DNA from: Phlyctochytrium arcticum
Lineage: Eukaryota; Chytridiomycota; Chytridiomycetes; Chytridiales; Chytridiaceae
Direction: 5' to 3'
DNA length: 64,000 nucleotides
Assembly: GCA_025602905.1 (NCBI GenBank)
Contig: JAHLKI010000015.1
Span: 434,001 to 498,000, forward strand
A program made the translations under genes and the position numbers. This document shows positions 1 through 10,307 of the stretch, piece after piece. Below the pieces are notes generated by a model. It worked only from the letters and a program-made list of their open reading frames with translations, had not been told where the DNA came from and ran no database searches. Within the stretch, counting starts at the first letter, position 1. Each line of letters begins with the position of its first letter.

Positions 1-1
1 A

Positions 2-3000
2 TTGTTGGATACTGGCTGCACTGATTATTTACTCCACCCTTCAGTTGCTAAAAAACTAAATCTTCGTCTAGTTCCTCTCTCCAAACCGCAATTAGTTACA
101 CTCGCGGATGGCAGTTCCCCGAATTCAGTTTATCAAGAAACAGAACCAATCCTTCTCAAGATTAATCAACATTCGGAAATACGATCTTGGCTTATTTTTC
201 CTTCGTCTCACGATGCGATTCTTCCTTATTCTTGGTTACATCTTCACAACCCAACCATCAATTGGAAAAAGAAATCATTGACTTTTAAGGATCCGTTTTG
301 TCGAGACTTTTGCATTTCATCAACAACTAAGGAATTTGGTGTATCTCTACAGGAGGAAGATGACAAGATTGAAGATCAACTAGAAGATATTCCAGCAACT
401 CCACCACCTTCTCCAGTTCATCTCTCCTCAATTGTCTTGGCACACGATTACGCTCGTACTGCTATGCTTGAACATTTTCCAAGAAGTGTTCTCGACAAAG
501 AAAGAATTGGAAATGAATACTGATCTTCCCCCGCATCGGGTTTACGACTGCCCTATGGATTTGATTCCAGGAAAACCGCTACCACCGCCATCGCCAGTAT
601 ATGCACTTGGAGATAAACAATTGGTTACCTTACGGGAATATCTAGACAAGGCACTTCGACAACAATGGATTAGACCCTCGCGTTCCAGCGTAGCTTCCTC
701 GGTTTTCTTCGTTCCGAAACCAAACGGAGAACAACGACTTTGTGTAAATTATCGACCCATCAACGCAATCACCATCAAGAATCGGTTTCCATTACCCTTG
801 ATCGAAGAACACATCGTTCGTCTGAATCGAGCAAAATGCTTTACGCAACTGGACCTACCTAACGCTTATCACCTCTTGAGAATGCGCAAAGGCGATGAAT
901 GGAAAACCGCTTTCCGTTGTCGTTACGGTTTATTCGAATATCTGGTTATGCCTTTTGGGTTAACTAATGCTGTCGCAACCTTCCAGTTTTTCATGACAGA
1001 TATCTTTTACGATCTTTTGGACGTGTTCGTTATTGTCTATTTGGATAATATCCTTGTTTACTCCGTACGCCCCGAACAACATGAAGAACATGTCAAGATC
1101 GTCCTACAAAGACTCCGGGATAACCATCTTTGCGTCAATCCAGCCAAGTGTTCCTTTTTGTGACGGAGATTGATTTTCTGGGACATTGGTTTTCTCCAAC
1201 GGGCATGCGGATGGACACAAAGAAAACTGATGCTATCAATTCTTGGCCAATTCCTACATCAGTTACTCAATTGCAATCGTTTCTAGGCTTTGCGAACTAT
1301 TATCGTCGGTATATCCCCGAATTTGCTGCAATCGCAAGACCTCTCACGGCGCTCCTTCGGAAGAACATTCAACTGGACAGAAGAATGTCAACAAACCTTC
1401 GTCCACCTCAAAACATTGTTCATGTCAGCGCCTTTGTTGAAATTGTTCGACCCCCTCCATGAAACGATTATCGATACAGACGCATCCGACTTTGCAATTG
1501 GAGCCGTCATTTCCCAGCGATCACCCGAAGATCATATTTTACGACCAACCGCCTACTATTCTCGACAACTCCTTCCGGCCGAAAGGAACTATCACACCCA
1601 TGATAAGGAATTATTGGCTATCGTCGATACCTTGCGGCAATATCGTTCTTGGTTGCTCCCCATCTCGTTCCGTGTACGGACAGATCACAACAATCTTTGT
1701 TATTTCGTAAACAAACGAATTTTAACTCGACGTCAAGCTTTTTGGGCATCAATCATTGGTGAATACCAGTTCAGCATCGAACACCGCTCTGGAGATAAAA
1801 ACAAAAACGCGGATGCATTGAGTCGAAGAGTGGACTACAACAACACAACGAACAACCTCCCAACCGACCATCCTCGATCGTTGTTCTATCAAGACCCTGA
1901 AACAGGAAGTTTCCAGCATACGGAAAAGGAGGAATCATTACCAGTTACCTTCTTCAACGCCCTCGACGCATCTTCTTCGGACTCCTCGCAACTGTTAAAC
2001 GACATCAAAAGATTCTGGCAGGATCATCCTGAAGCGAAACAAGAGTACATGAAGGAATTTGACGCTAAACTGGAAAATGATCTTTTGATTGACAACAAAG
2101 GATTGATTTTTGTTCCTACTGATTCCTTCCGTCTCCAGATTCTCCAAAATCGACATGATACGCCTGCTGCTGGACATTTTGGACACGCCAAAACAATCGA
2201 ATTAGTAACCCGCGATTTTACCTGGCCAAATCTCTCACGATGGATCAAGAATTACATTCGATCTTGCGACGCTTGTCAACGATACAAGATTTCTCGACAT
2301 GCACCATACGGAACACTCCTTCCAATTCCCCCGGACAATGTCTTCGGAATCTGGACCGTTGATTTTCTCGTGGATCTTCCTTCGTCGGATGGCTTCGATG
2401 CTATTTGTGTGTTTGTCGAAAAGGCAACAAAGTGGATAATTCTCGTTCCTTGCAACAAATCGATCAACGCATCAACAACAGCAACATTGTTCTTGGATAA
2501 CGTCTTCAAGAATTTTGGACTACCATCACGCATCATTTCGGATCGAGGACCTCAATTTTATTCCGCCTTTTGGCAACGATTTTTCCATCTGCTAGGAGTT
2601 AAATCTCCACTTTCAACGGCGTATCATCCAGAAACCGACGGCCAGACAGAAATTATCAACAGCACCATACAACAGTACCTCCGGTGTTACATTAACTTCT
2701 GCCAGGATAATTGGGCGCATTATTTATCCTTGGCATCCTTCGCCTACAATAATTCGGTCAACTCCTCCACCAATATAACGCCTTTTTTCGCCGTCTATGG
2801 ACGCCATCCCCGCTTTGACATCACCACGCCTACTACTTCAGTTATTCCCGCGGCCGAAGATCGGATTCAACTTTTGCACGGCATTCACGAAGAGCTAATC
2901 GCCCAATTACACCTTGCGGCCGATTACCAGAAAAAAATCGCCAATAAATCCCGTCGACCTGCACCTTCATACTCGGCCGGCGATCAAGTCTGGCTACTCA

Positions 3001-3455
3001 CACGGCATTTACGTTCAGAGCGAGTCAAAAAGAAGCTGGACGCGATTAAAGCAGGACCATTTACGATCAAGAAAGAAATCAACCCTGCCGCGTATGAACT
3101 GGATTTACCCAAACATTTCAATATTTACCCTGTATTCCATGTCTCCCTTCTAGAACCTTATCAAACTTGGGACATCCGAAACAACACTACCTCTCGCAAT
3201 AGTCCAACACCTATTCCCTCACCACCGCCTCGGCCTCCGCCAATCGTTCAACCCCATCGCCCGATAGCCGAAGTATTACACATACTTCGCGCTCCCGACA
3301 ACTTCCTGCGCTGCTTCGTTCGATGGGCCGACAACCAATCCGACAACCTCTCCTGGGAACCTTTATCCGAGATTGCAAACACCACGGCCATCAAGGTTTA
3401 CTATCAGAGACACCCTGAAGCTTTGCGATCACAAACCTTCATCGAAGGGGGGTAG
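2..3455 (+). pseudogene. Ty3/gypsy Pol polyprotein (PR-RT-RH-IN-chromodomain), frameshifted
   Basis: Retropepsin DTG is at the very start (residues LDTGCTDY). RT lies at about 540-1160, RNase H from about 1440 (TDASDFAIG), and the integrase HHCC zinc finger at about 2149-2285 (H..H..CDAC). The DDE core follows (D in WTVDFL, D in SDRGPQ, E in TDGQTE). A chromodomain is at about 3265-3430 (aromatic cage positions in FVRWADN and LSWEP). Reading needs three frame changes: near 480 (between PR and RT), near 1156 inside a run of T, and near 1360. The RT catalytic box reads YLDN at 1039-1050 instead of YLDD, which should abolish polymerisation. Single-base errors in homopolymers could explain one shift, but not the substitution. 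A non-functional relic is the simplest reading. Confidence 0.92.
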
Positions 3456-3457
3456 GA

Positions 3458-3742
3458 TGTTAAAAAACCAAGCCAGCTCCAGCCCTCGGATTCCGTCGAA
3501 CCCCTTCCATTGCATCATCGTCGTTTTCCAGTCATTATTCTTACCTATTATTTTCTTGCAGTCCCTTTTTCTTTGACGTACTTCCTTATATTAGTACCCC
3601 GTTCGTTGGTAGGAAGTACCGGTAGATTTTGTTATTGTTATTCTATGCAGGTCCTCACCGTAAAACCAAATATACTTTGCATCTTCAGTATTCTGGCATC
3701 TCAACCTTGATCCGGTTTTATGGTTTCTTCGGAATCTTAACA
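3458..3742 (+). repeat. Candidate 3' LTR of the Ty3/gypsy element
   Basis: The segment starts with TGTTA and ends with TAACA, a perfect 5-bp inverted terminal pair of the TG...CA type. It lies directly behind a purine-rich tract and the end of the chromodomain. Length is 285 bp. The second LTR is outside the window, so identity between LTRs cannot be tested. Confidence 0.72.
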
Positions 3743-3759
3743 CGCAGTCTGTCACTCCT

Positions 3760-4567
3760 CAAAAATCTGTCACGCTAAACAGGAGGACCTGGCCGCGGAC
3801 CATCATCCTCATGGCTGCCGTCTTTCGGCAAAGAGAGGAAAATTGACGTCCCCAAACCTGATGATTTCATTTCGGCTGCGGAGGCTGCCGAGTTGAGTGC
3901 TACACCACCATCGGAATGGGTATCCACAATGCAAAGGCTGTATCATGAAGGGTACACTCCCCAAATGATTCTACTAGATGCAGGACTTGTCTCGGAGCTA
4001 TCTATGGAGAATTTGCGCAACTTTCTCGACTTGTTCCGTGCCGTCGCGGAATTTGATGGTCGCGGTGTTGCGCGATTGATGATAGCCCTCTCCCGTACGC
4101 CTCATACTGTCATCGATAAAGAAGGATTTGAAGATACTATGGGCGAGTTTCTGGATCAAGTTAAACAATCAACTTTGAAGCTCGGCACTATCAAAGTTGG
4201 AGACATCCTTGCCAAGGTCCTTACCATGGTCCGCCAGCACCACATTAAGATCGAGGGCGATATTGCCAACGTCGGCGTGAGCATAATGTTCCTCGGAGGC
4301 GTAGGTCGCAGACTGGATAAGGACATTGATTTGTCGCATGAAGCGCTTCCGGTGCTACGAGATGCTGCACGCCTGGGACGACGAGGGGAGTACGCTGGAC
4401 CGGCTGGTGACAAAGCCCACCATGCACATCACGCATTTGGAGAGCTTGGGGCGGGTAAAATTTACTGGATGTCCTGGGTTTACCACAAGTTACGGACATT
4501 GACCATTTTAGCAGAAAAAATAGATGTACCCGTCTTTGAAGAAGCCCGGACTTACTTTCCAGAATAG
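3760..4567 (+). pseudogene. ABC1/ADCK-family (UbiB-like) atypical kinase, 3' fragment
   Basis: The reading frame carries the C-terminal part of an ABC1-family mitochondrial kinase of the ADCK2/Mcp2 type. It includes the LDAGLVSELS segment that replaces a canonical DFG and the following NFLDLFRAV region. It lacks the N-terminal part (KLGQWAS motif, A-rich loop, HADPHPG catalytic loop). Its left end is only about 20-40 bp from the Ty3 LTR, inside the exon that in the inverted copy continues from HADPHPG. From about 3785 to 4280 it matches the minus-strand copy at 6738-7232 closely. Here the frame reads SSSW where the other copy has a TGA, so this piece is the better preserved. Downstream (4281-4330) it continues with an IMFLGGVGRRLD-type segment missing in the other copy. 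The last about 60 residues look frame-shifted. It is either the tail of a gene split by the retroelement or a truncated duplicate. Confidence 0.75.
3785..4280. repeat. Inverted duplicate arm 1 (ABC1 gene segment)
   Basis: About 495 bp closely matching the reverse complement of 6738-7232. The right breakpoint is sharp: both copies share gccaacgtcggcgtga and then diverge. Confidence 0.8.
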
Positions 4568-5114
4568 ATACAGTAGTGTTAGTGTGGTCGTTATCTTGTC
4601 CCATTATGTCTTTACTTTGTTCAAACATGCTGTTGCACTCTCGTATTCTTATAAGTCAGTTTGGATCCTTATTTTCCATTGCTTGGAGTATTACCATTCA
4701 AGCATTTGCCAATGATTTGTTTGCACACAGCAAGATACATTTGTATATCTTGTTCATGTCATATAGCCTGACTGCCGCAAGATGTTGCATCGCTTGTGCG
4801 CCACGTTTGCTAACCAATTCTGTGACATCAGCGCTATTCCTCGATTCGATCGCCATGCAAAACGCAGCTTCTGCTCACATTTCTACATTTCTGGCAAGAA
4901 GTCGAAACTCGAGTTTTCATCCATCTGGCGCTACGTTCCCTTTTTCATCTTCTTGTAGATCTTGGTCGCAAAAAGTAGCACGTCTCCTTAATTCATTCAA
5001 CGCATCACAGCGCGATACACTCGACGAGCTTTCGGGGCATTTTTTCGAAATTTACGCATTGCTCTTCCACCATATAATAGCAAGTTCATAATCTCTACAA
5101 AGCAGATCGCCACA
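4568..5114. other. Intergenic, 5' region of the DHH gene
   Basis: Open frames exist on both strands but show no family resemblance, no splice-supported structure and low-complexity composition. Presumably it holds the terminator of the ABC1 fragment and the promoter of the DHH gene. Confidence 0.5.
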
Positions 5115-6702
5115 ATGCCCAAGAAGAAGGTGGCAAGATCTGGTATGTCCTCGGGGCCTCTCACTTCTATGGGTAGCAGTGTCACTGAAAGCTTTGAAAT
5201 GTACTCAGAATCGACATCAAGTAATAGTGATAGCGAGCATGATTCGACATCCCCCTCAATATCGAGCGAGTGGCCTTGTCCTGCCGTATCTGTTGCCCAA
5301 GCTCGCGCCTTTGTCAAAAATGTCATCTCCAGCGCACACTCGCCAAACAGACCCATTCTTCTTCTTCCAGACAAGGATGCCGATGGTCTCTCTGCAGGCG
5401 TGTGCATGCATCATACGCTTACAGCACTCGGAGTCCCTACCGAGCACATAAAGATCATCTTTGTCGCCAAAGGGTCGAATGTTTTTCGTTCTGAAGAGCG
5501 AGAAAGATTTGCCGAAGCAAAACCAGATTCCCTCATCCTGCTTGATCAAGGCTCACGCGCGTCAGATGCATTCATCGAAGGCGTGCCAACCTTGATCATT
5601 GACCACCACGCCAGCTCCGTATTCCCAACTGGTGCGACCGTGCTATCCTCATATGGCACTCATCCCAACGCCCCCGCGTCAATGTTGACCTTTACTCTCT
5701 GCGACTCACTACTCGACGGTGCTGCTGACCGGCTGGTTTGGTTGGCTCTGGTAGGCACGACTGGAGACATGGGGGCAGGGCTTAAATGGTCGGAGCGACC
5801 ATGGCCTGATCTTTATGCCAGGTTGAAAGCACAGGGAATGGGTATCACCAAGAAATCAGTGAGCGATTGTGTATCGTTACTCAATGCTCGTAAGTATCCT
5901 TCTGTACTACATGTCTTTTTTCGTCCAGCCAACCGTGGGATTTTGTTAGCGCGACGGACACCTGCAAGCGATGCTATACCCGCTTGGGGGGCCCTTCTAG
6001 CTGCCACAAGTCCCAGTGACTTTACACGTGCCGATCTCAATAGCAGCGATGTGCAAAATCTCAGAGAATGCAAGGACTTTGTCACAACCGAAACTGCGCG
6101 CTGGGTGAGAGTACCTCCTCGATTTTCCGAAGATGGTATGGTACACTTTTTGCGAAAACTTGAGATTAAGAAAAGTGAGAATAATTGAAGCCGTTTCACA
6201 GGTCAAATCGCAATGATTCGGATAAGTTCGGACTGTCAAATACATCCCCTCGTCGCGGCAAGATGGGTAAGCTGCTCATCACAACTATACTGAGAAAAGC
6301 TGGTGCTAATCATTTGCGCAGTCCCGTTCCCTGAAATCCTCTCAACTTCGGTTCCTGGTCGTAGCTAACGACAAGTATCTTCCCGGTCGAACAAACTTTA
6401 CCTGTCGCCGCGTCCCTTCCTCACCACCCCACTTGGACATCATTTCAGAGCTTGAAACTTTGGTTGCCAAGAAAGATGGGCTGCGCACGCGTTGTGGCAC
6501 CGAGTTCGCCAATGGGCACCCAGGTGCGACGGGGGGTAGCATTGAACACGAGGTATTCAAGGAGGTGATGGAAGTGATGGGGTTTGAGACAAATGGCGGT
6601 GGAAAGCGCAAGCGTGAGAAAACGCAAAATCCTGCAGCAAAGGGGACAGCGGCGCTGGAGAAGTTTGGATTTACAAAAATACCAAAGAAAACATCCGTTT
6701 AA
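5115..6702 (+). CDS. DHH-family phosphoesterase (RecJ/nanoRNase-like fold), 468 aa, 4 exons
   Basis: Exons 5115-5889, 5950-6135, 6202-6266 and 6322-6702 join in frame (introns 60, 66 and 55 nt; the last has a TGCTAAT branch-like site). The DHH core contains DKDADG at about residue 86, LLDQGS at about 140 and IDHH at about 163. The predicted C-terminal part has QIHPLVAARW, then LPGRTNFTCR and a GHPGATGG segment, as expected for a DHHA1-type domain with its conserved glycines. The N-terminal about 55 residues are Ser-rich. Members hydrolyse phosphodiester bonds of short nucleic acids or nucleotides using Mn2+; the substrate here is unknown. It lies between two inverted copies of the ABC1 gene. 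The 27-nt alternative for intron 2 was rejected because the 66-nt intron restores EDG-QIAMIRI continuity. Confidence 0.82.
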
Positions 6703-6737
6703 GCCTTTCATTATGTCTTGTGCGCGATCAATGCACA

Positions 6738-7232
6738 TCACGCCGACGTTGGCAAAATCGCCCTCGATCTTGATGTGGTGCTGGCGGACCATGGTAAAGA
6801 CCTTGGCAAGGATGTCTCCAACTTTGATAGTGCCGAGCTTCAAAGTTGATTGTTTAACTTGATCCAGAAACTCGCCCATGGTATCTTCAAATCCTTCTTT
6901 ATCGATGACAGTATGAGGCGCACGGGAGCGGGCTATCATCAATCGCGCAACACCGCGACCATCAAATTCCGCGACGGCACGGAACAAGTCGAGAAAATTG
7001 CGCAAATTCTCCATAGATAGCTCCGAGACAAGTCCTGCATCTAGTAGAATCATTTGGGGAGTGTACCCTTCATAATACAGCCTTTGCACTGTGGACACCC
7101 ATTCCGATGGTGGTGTAGCACTCAACTCGGCAGCCTCCGCAGACGAAATGAAATCATCAGGTTTGGGTACGTCAATCTTCTTCTCTTTGCCGAAAGACGG
7201 CAGCCATGAGGATCATGGTCCGCGGCCAGGTT
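6738..7232. repeat. Inverted duplicate arm 2 (ABC1 gene segment)
   Basis: Reverse-complement partner of 3785-4280. The two arms bracket the DHH phosphoesterase gene, about 2.5 kb apart. Confidence 0.8.
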
Positions 7233-8637
7233 TAAAGAAAGTGACAAAAATGTTGCCTGAAAACAATTAGGTCATGCCTGGTTGGCCCTGGTCATTTTTG
7301 CAAATACCTGGATGCGGATCGGCATGTACAAAGTTGTCAATGATAAGCATATGCTATTCCAGAAAATAAAATCAGAATCGCAAGCGGATGGCGCTCAAGT
7401 GGGCGGGTAGTTCACACCAAGAAGAAATCCAAACCAATTTTGCCAAGGGCTTGGTCAAACCGGGTATGGTCGCCGTTGAGGAATTTTGGGATGGGGATAG
7501 CGTCCACAAACTCTTCAATCAAAACAGTTTGTCGCACAAGGGGCATAACAGGGGCCGGAAACCCCACTTTTGGACGTTCTTTGAAGTTGGCGCGAAACAG
7601 CTCCAGATTCCGAGCTTCGTGCCGCAGATCCAACTGTTCGCGCATCATGTGCCCAAACATCTCCACCTCATCTGGGATAGACACTCATTCTGCATCCGGT
7701 AAGAGATTGATGAGTGATGCAACGGCCCACATAATGGTCAAATCTGCATTGATCATGTATGCGACGCCGGGAAGAAGGACCTTCACCGCACATCGCAATG
7801 TTGAACACGACTTTGTTGCTTCGGAAGGCTTCAAAACGCCCTTATGTACCTATTCAAAATCAGAACTGAGCATTCAAATCATATCGTTCCAAAATGTGCA
7901 GCTTTACCTGAGGAATTGCTCCGACGCCAATGGGAATTTCATCAAATTCCTCAAACATGTCTTCTAATCTCAGCCCGTACTCCTGTTCTATCACTCCGTC
8001 GAGTGGCTTTTAGTGAATGAGGTGACACTTTGGATTGTAAGCGGGACAGAATGTCACACACGTAGGGTGGGAAAAGATCGGTTCTTGAGCTTGCCCATTG
8101 CCCGAGCTACACATTGGGCGAGTCAGTATGGTGAGTGAGATTAGCCCTAGAGCAAAGACATACCTTGGTGAATGTTGGCCCACTGGTTTCGAAGCTCCAT
8201 ACCAGAAAGGTGACCCACCACAGCCGTGGACGCTCCCCACGCTTGAGTGCATGAAGCTCTAGCAGATACCAAATTGGGAAGGTCAGGATAACTGGCCCAA
8301 ACAGCACAGCAAGATTGACAAAGCGAAGACCAAGCTTCAAAGAGGTCATCAACAGCAAGACTGCTTTGTCAAATATCCGCAGGATGTCGTAGCGGGCAGA
8401 CACTGGTTGTTTGTGGATCATAGGGACGGAGGAAGATGTAGGAGAGGGAAGCAGTAATGCGGGGCGTGCTGCAGGCTGTTGGGAAGAGGAGTTGGCCACA
8501 TGAATGATGGGCACGCTCCCTAAAAGCAGCCATCCCAGGGCAGTATGAGATGATATAACAAGGCCAGCAGGGACAGGATTCAATAGACGTAGTAGGTAAC
8601 TTTGTTCGGTGTAAAGTACAATATGGTCAAGGTACAA
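6738..8637 (-). pseudogene. ABC1/ADCK2-type kinase, nearly full length but with frameshift and two stop codons
   Basis: Minus-strand exons recognised by family motifs: about 8637-8164 (hydrophobic segment, ETSGPTFTK), 8106-7908 (LGQWASSRTDLFP, then an A-loop reading GVGAIPQ), 7849-7418, 7353-7308 (DNFVHADPHPG catalytic loop) and 7256-6738 (GNIFVTF, LLDAGLVSELS). Introns are 57, 58, 64 and 51 nt with good GT/AG. Lesions are a one-base insertion near 7996, TGA at 7685-7687 where a Trp is expected before VSIPDEV, and TGA at 7213-7215 where the other copy has Ser. The C-terminus is lost: homology to the plus-strand fragment stops at 6738. Active homologues sit in the mitochondrial inner membrane and act in coenzyme Q or lipid homeostasis. 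This copy should be inactive unless the stops are sequencing errors. Confidence 0.82.
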
Positions 8638-8639
8638 TT

Positions 8640-10300
8640 CTGTGAAGGTTGGGGTCTAAGTTACGAGGGGAAGGGAGAAGTCTATGGCTATATTATATGT
8701 ACAAAGGGATGGAAGAAAAGACGTGGGCCAATGGTTGAGCTGCAGACGCGCGACGCGTCGCGAGACGCTGGGACGCGTTCTGAAACTGACGAGTGATGCG
8801 CAGTCGCTTGTCACAGATGATCCTCTGAAGCTGTATCCTTCTCTTGAGTGGTGATGTTGTTATGAAGGGCGGCTCCTAAACCGAACGGAAGTGTATCGAC
8901 GGAAATTTGGGGTTGGAGAGAAGACAAAGAACGAATGGCGAGCTGTATGCTGGGAGTAGACCGGCTGCCGTAGGTTGATGAATATCCGCAGAATGTTTGC
9001 CAGGCAGCCTGGTTCCAAGCTGTACTGGCGATCTGTCGGAGTTTCACGCCCATCTATCCATCTGCCTCGGGCGAGAAGATGCGTTGCGACAACGGAGCCC
9101 AGCAGCCTTCAAGTGAGGATTCGCATTCTGAGGGACTTTGCCGGAAGAAACCACTTCCCTCTACAATATGGATCACATTACATGAAGGAATTACATGAAA
9201 GAGCTTTACACGGCACAATATATTACTATTATTATTACAAATATGTGTGTATTCCTTCAACCAGCACACTTCAAACTCTTTGTAGAGCTTAAAGTTCGCA
9301 GCCGAATCTACATTACCACACCGTACATGTCCTTGACCCGACATGCGAGATCCCGGGTCCTCGAACAGGCGCTCGCTGTGGTACTTTGTAGTGTTAACGC
9401 GCGGAATCATTGCCCTAGGGGGTGCAAAGAGACATGGCAGGCTAGAAGGTGAGAGATTCGTCAGACGTGAAACAATGGGGAAAGTGATCACAGATGCGAC
9501 ATACTCGTCGTGATTTCGCAAAACTCCTCATGCTGTTCCTAAATTGCCGTAGCTGTAAAGTAAGGAAAGAAATTCAAACACGTAGATTAGTGATTGGCTT
9601 GAAGAGGTAATTGGTGATATAGCTGCCATCTAGTCTGATTCCTGAAGGAGCTGAAAGCCGCAACACGCTTGCCCAACGACCGAAGTGGCAGGACTCGAGT
9701 GAAGCGACACTTTTATCACAAGATCACTTCGTTCAGGAAGTGCTATGCGTCAGACATCCGGAGCCCTACAATGCACGGCAATGTGCCCTCAGGCCACCCA
9801 GAAACCTCTGGTTCAGGAGAGCTTTGTTTGAGCAAACTTTCAGTCGACACCAGGAATGCCAGCACCGCTTGACCAAACGCCGAAGGGAGTGGCCGAGGGG
9901 TAAAGACAATCTTTCCACAACGGTATGGTACAGGGAACCATACCATTGCGCCTGAATGTCCAAGACGCAACTCATCACCGAATGAGAAGGCGATGGTGCT
10001 TCAAGCCGGGGGGGGGACCGATACCGCCAGCGCTCGGAAATATGTGATAGGGAACCTGGCATGTTGCTCGGAATGTTTGAAAGAACCGTGATGCATGTGC
10101 AACAGATATTATGCTAACTGCGCCCATCCCGCGCTTCTGGGACAGAAGACATGGTTCTAGCCACACTTGAGTCGGCTTCCAAAGACTGTGCCACACCGTT
10201 TTCTCAAGATCTGGACTCTGGATCAAGTCTGGTCCGTCCGGACGACGCGTCGTCGACGCGTTGATGAATAGTCACTTTCAAGCTTACACTCAATCCCTCC
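8640..10300. other. Region without a confident gene
   Basis: Two short minus-strand frames, 9053-8811 (80 codons, Arg/Ser-rich N-terminus of the kind seen in mitochondrial presequences) and 9521-9054, may belong to a small spliced gene, but no family is recognised. An ACGCGT-rich stretch lies at 8750-8775 and another at 10243-10262. The rest (9540-10240) shows stop-rich frames and nothing else. Confidence 0.35.
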
Positions 10301-10307
10301 CTCCGCC

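Larger units (their letters stand above)
1..3742 (+). mobile_element. Ty3/gypsy chromovirus-type LTR retrotransposon, 5'-truncated by window edge, decayed
   Basis: The domain order protease, reverse transcriptase, RNase H, integrase, C-terminal chromodomain is the Ty3/gypsy (Metaviridae) chromovirus order. The coding part is followed by a purine-rich tract at about 3443-3457 and a 285-bp candidate right LTR. The left LTR, gag and start of pol lie outside the window, so the target-site duplication cannot be checked; the five bases after the element are CGCAG. Three frameshifts and a mutated RT active site mark it as a dead copy. It abuts a 3' fragment of an ABC1-kinase gene, suggesting it inserted into that gene. 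Confidence 0.93.

Noticed and set aside
4576..5091. 171-codon frame between the ABC1 fragment and the DHH gene
   Set aside because: Composition is unusual (Ser/Leu/Cys-rich), no homology recognised, and it overlaps the expected DHH promoter.
6175..6201. 27-nt intron in the DHH gene
   Set aside because: Too short; the 66-nt intron 6136-6201 has good sites and restores the family sequence across the join.
9974..10240. Possible small gene on the minus strand upstream of the 10.3-kb gene
   Set aside because: Overlapping frames in several phases, no splice sites or motif to choose between them.
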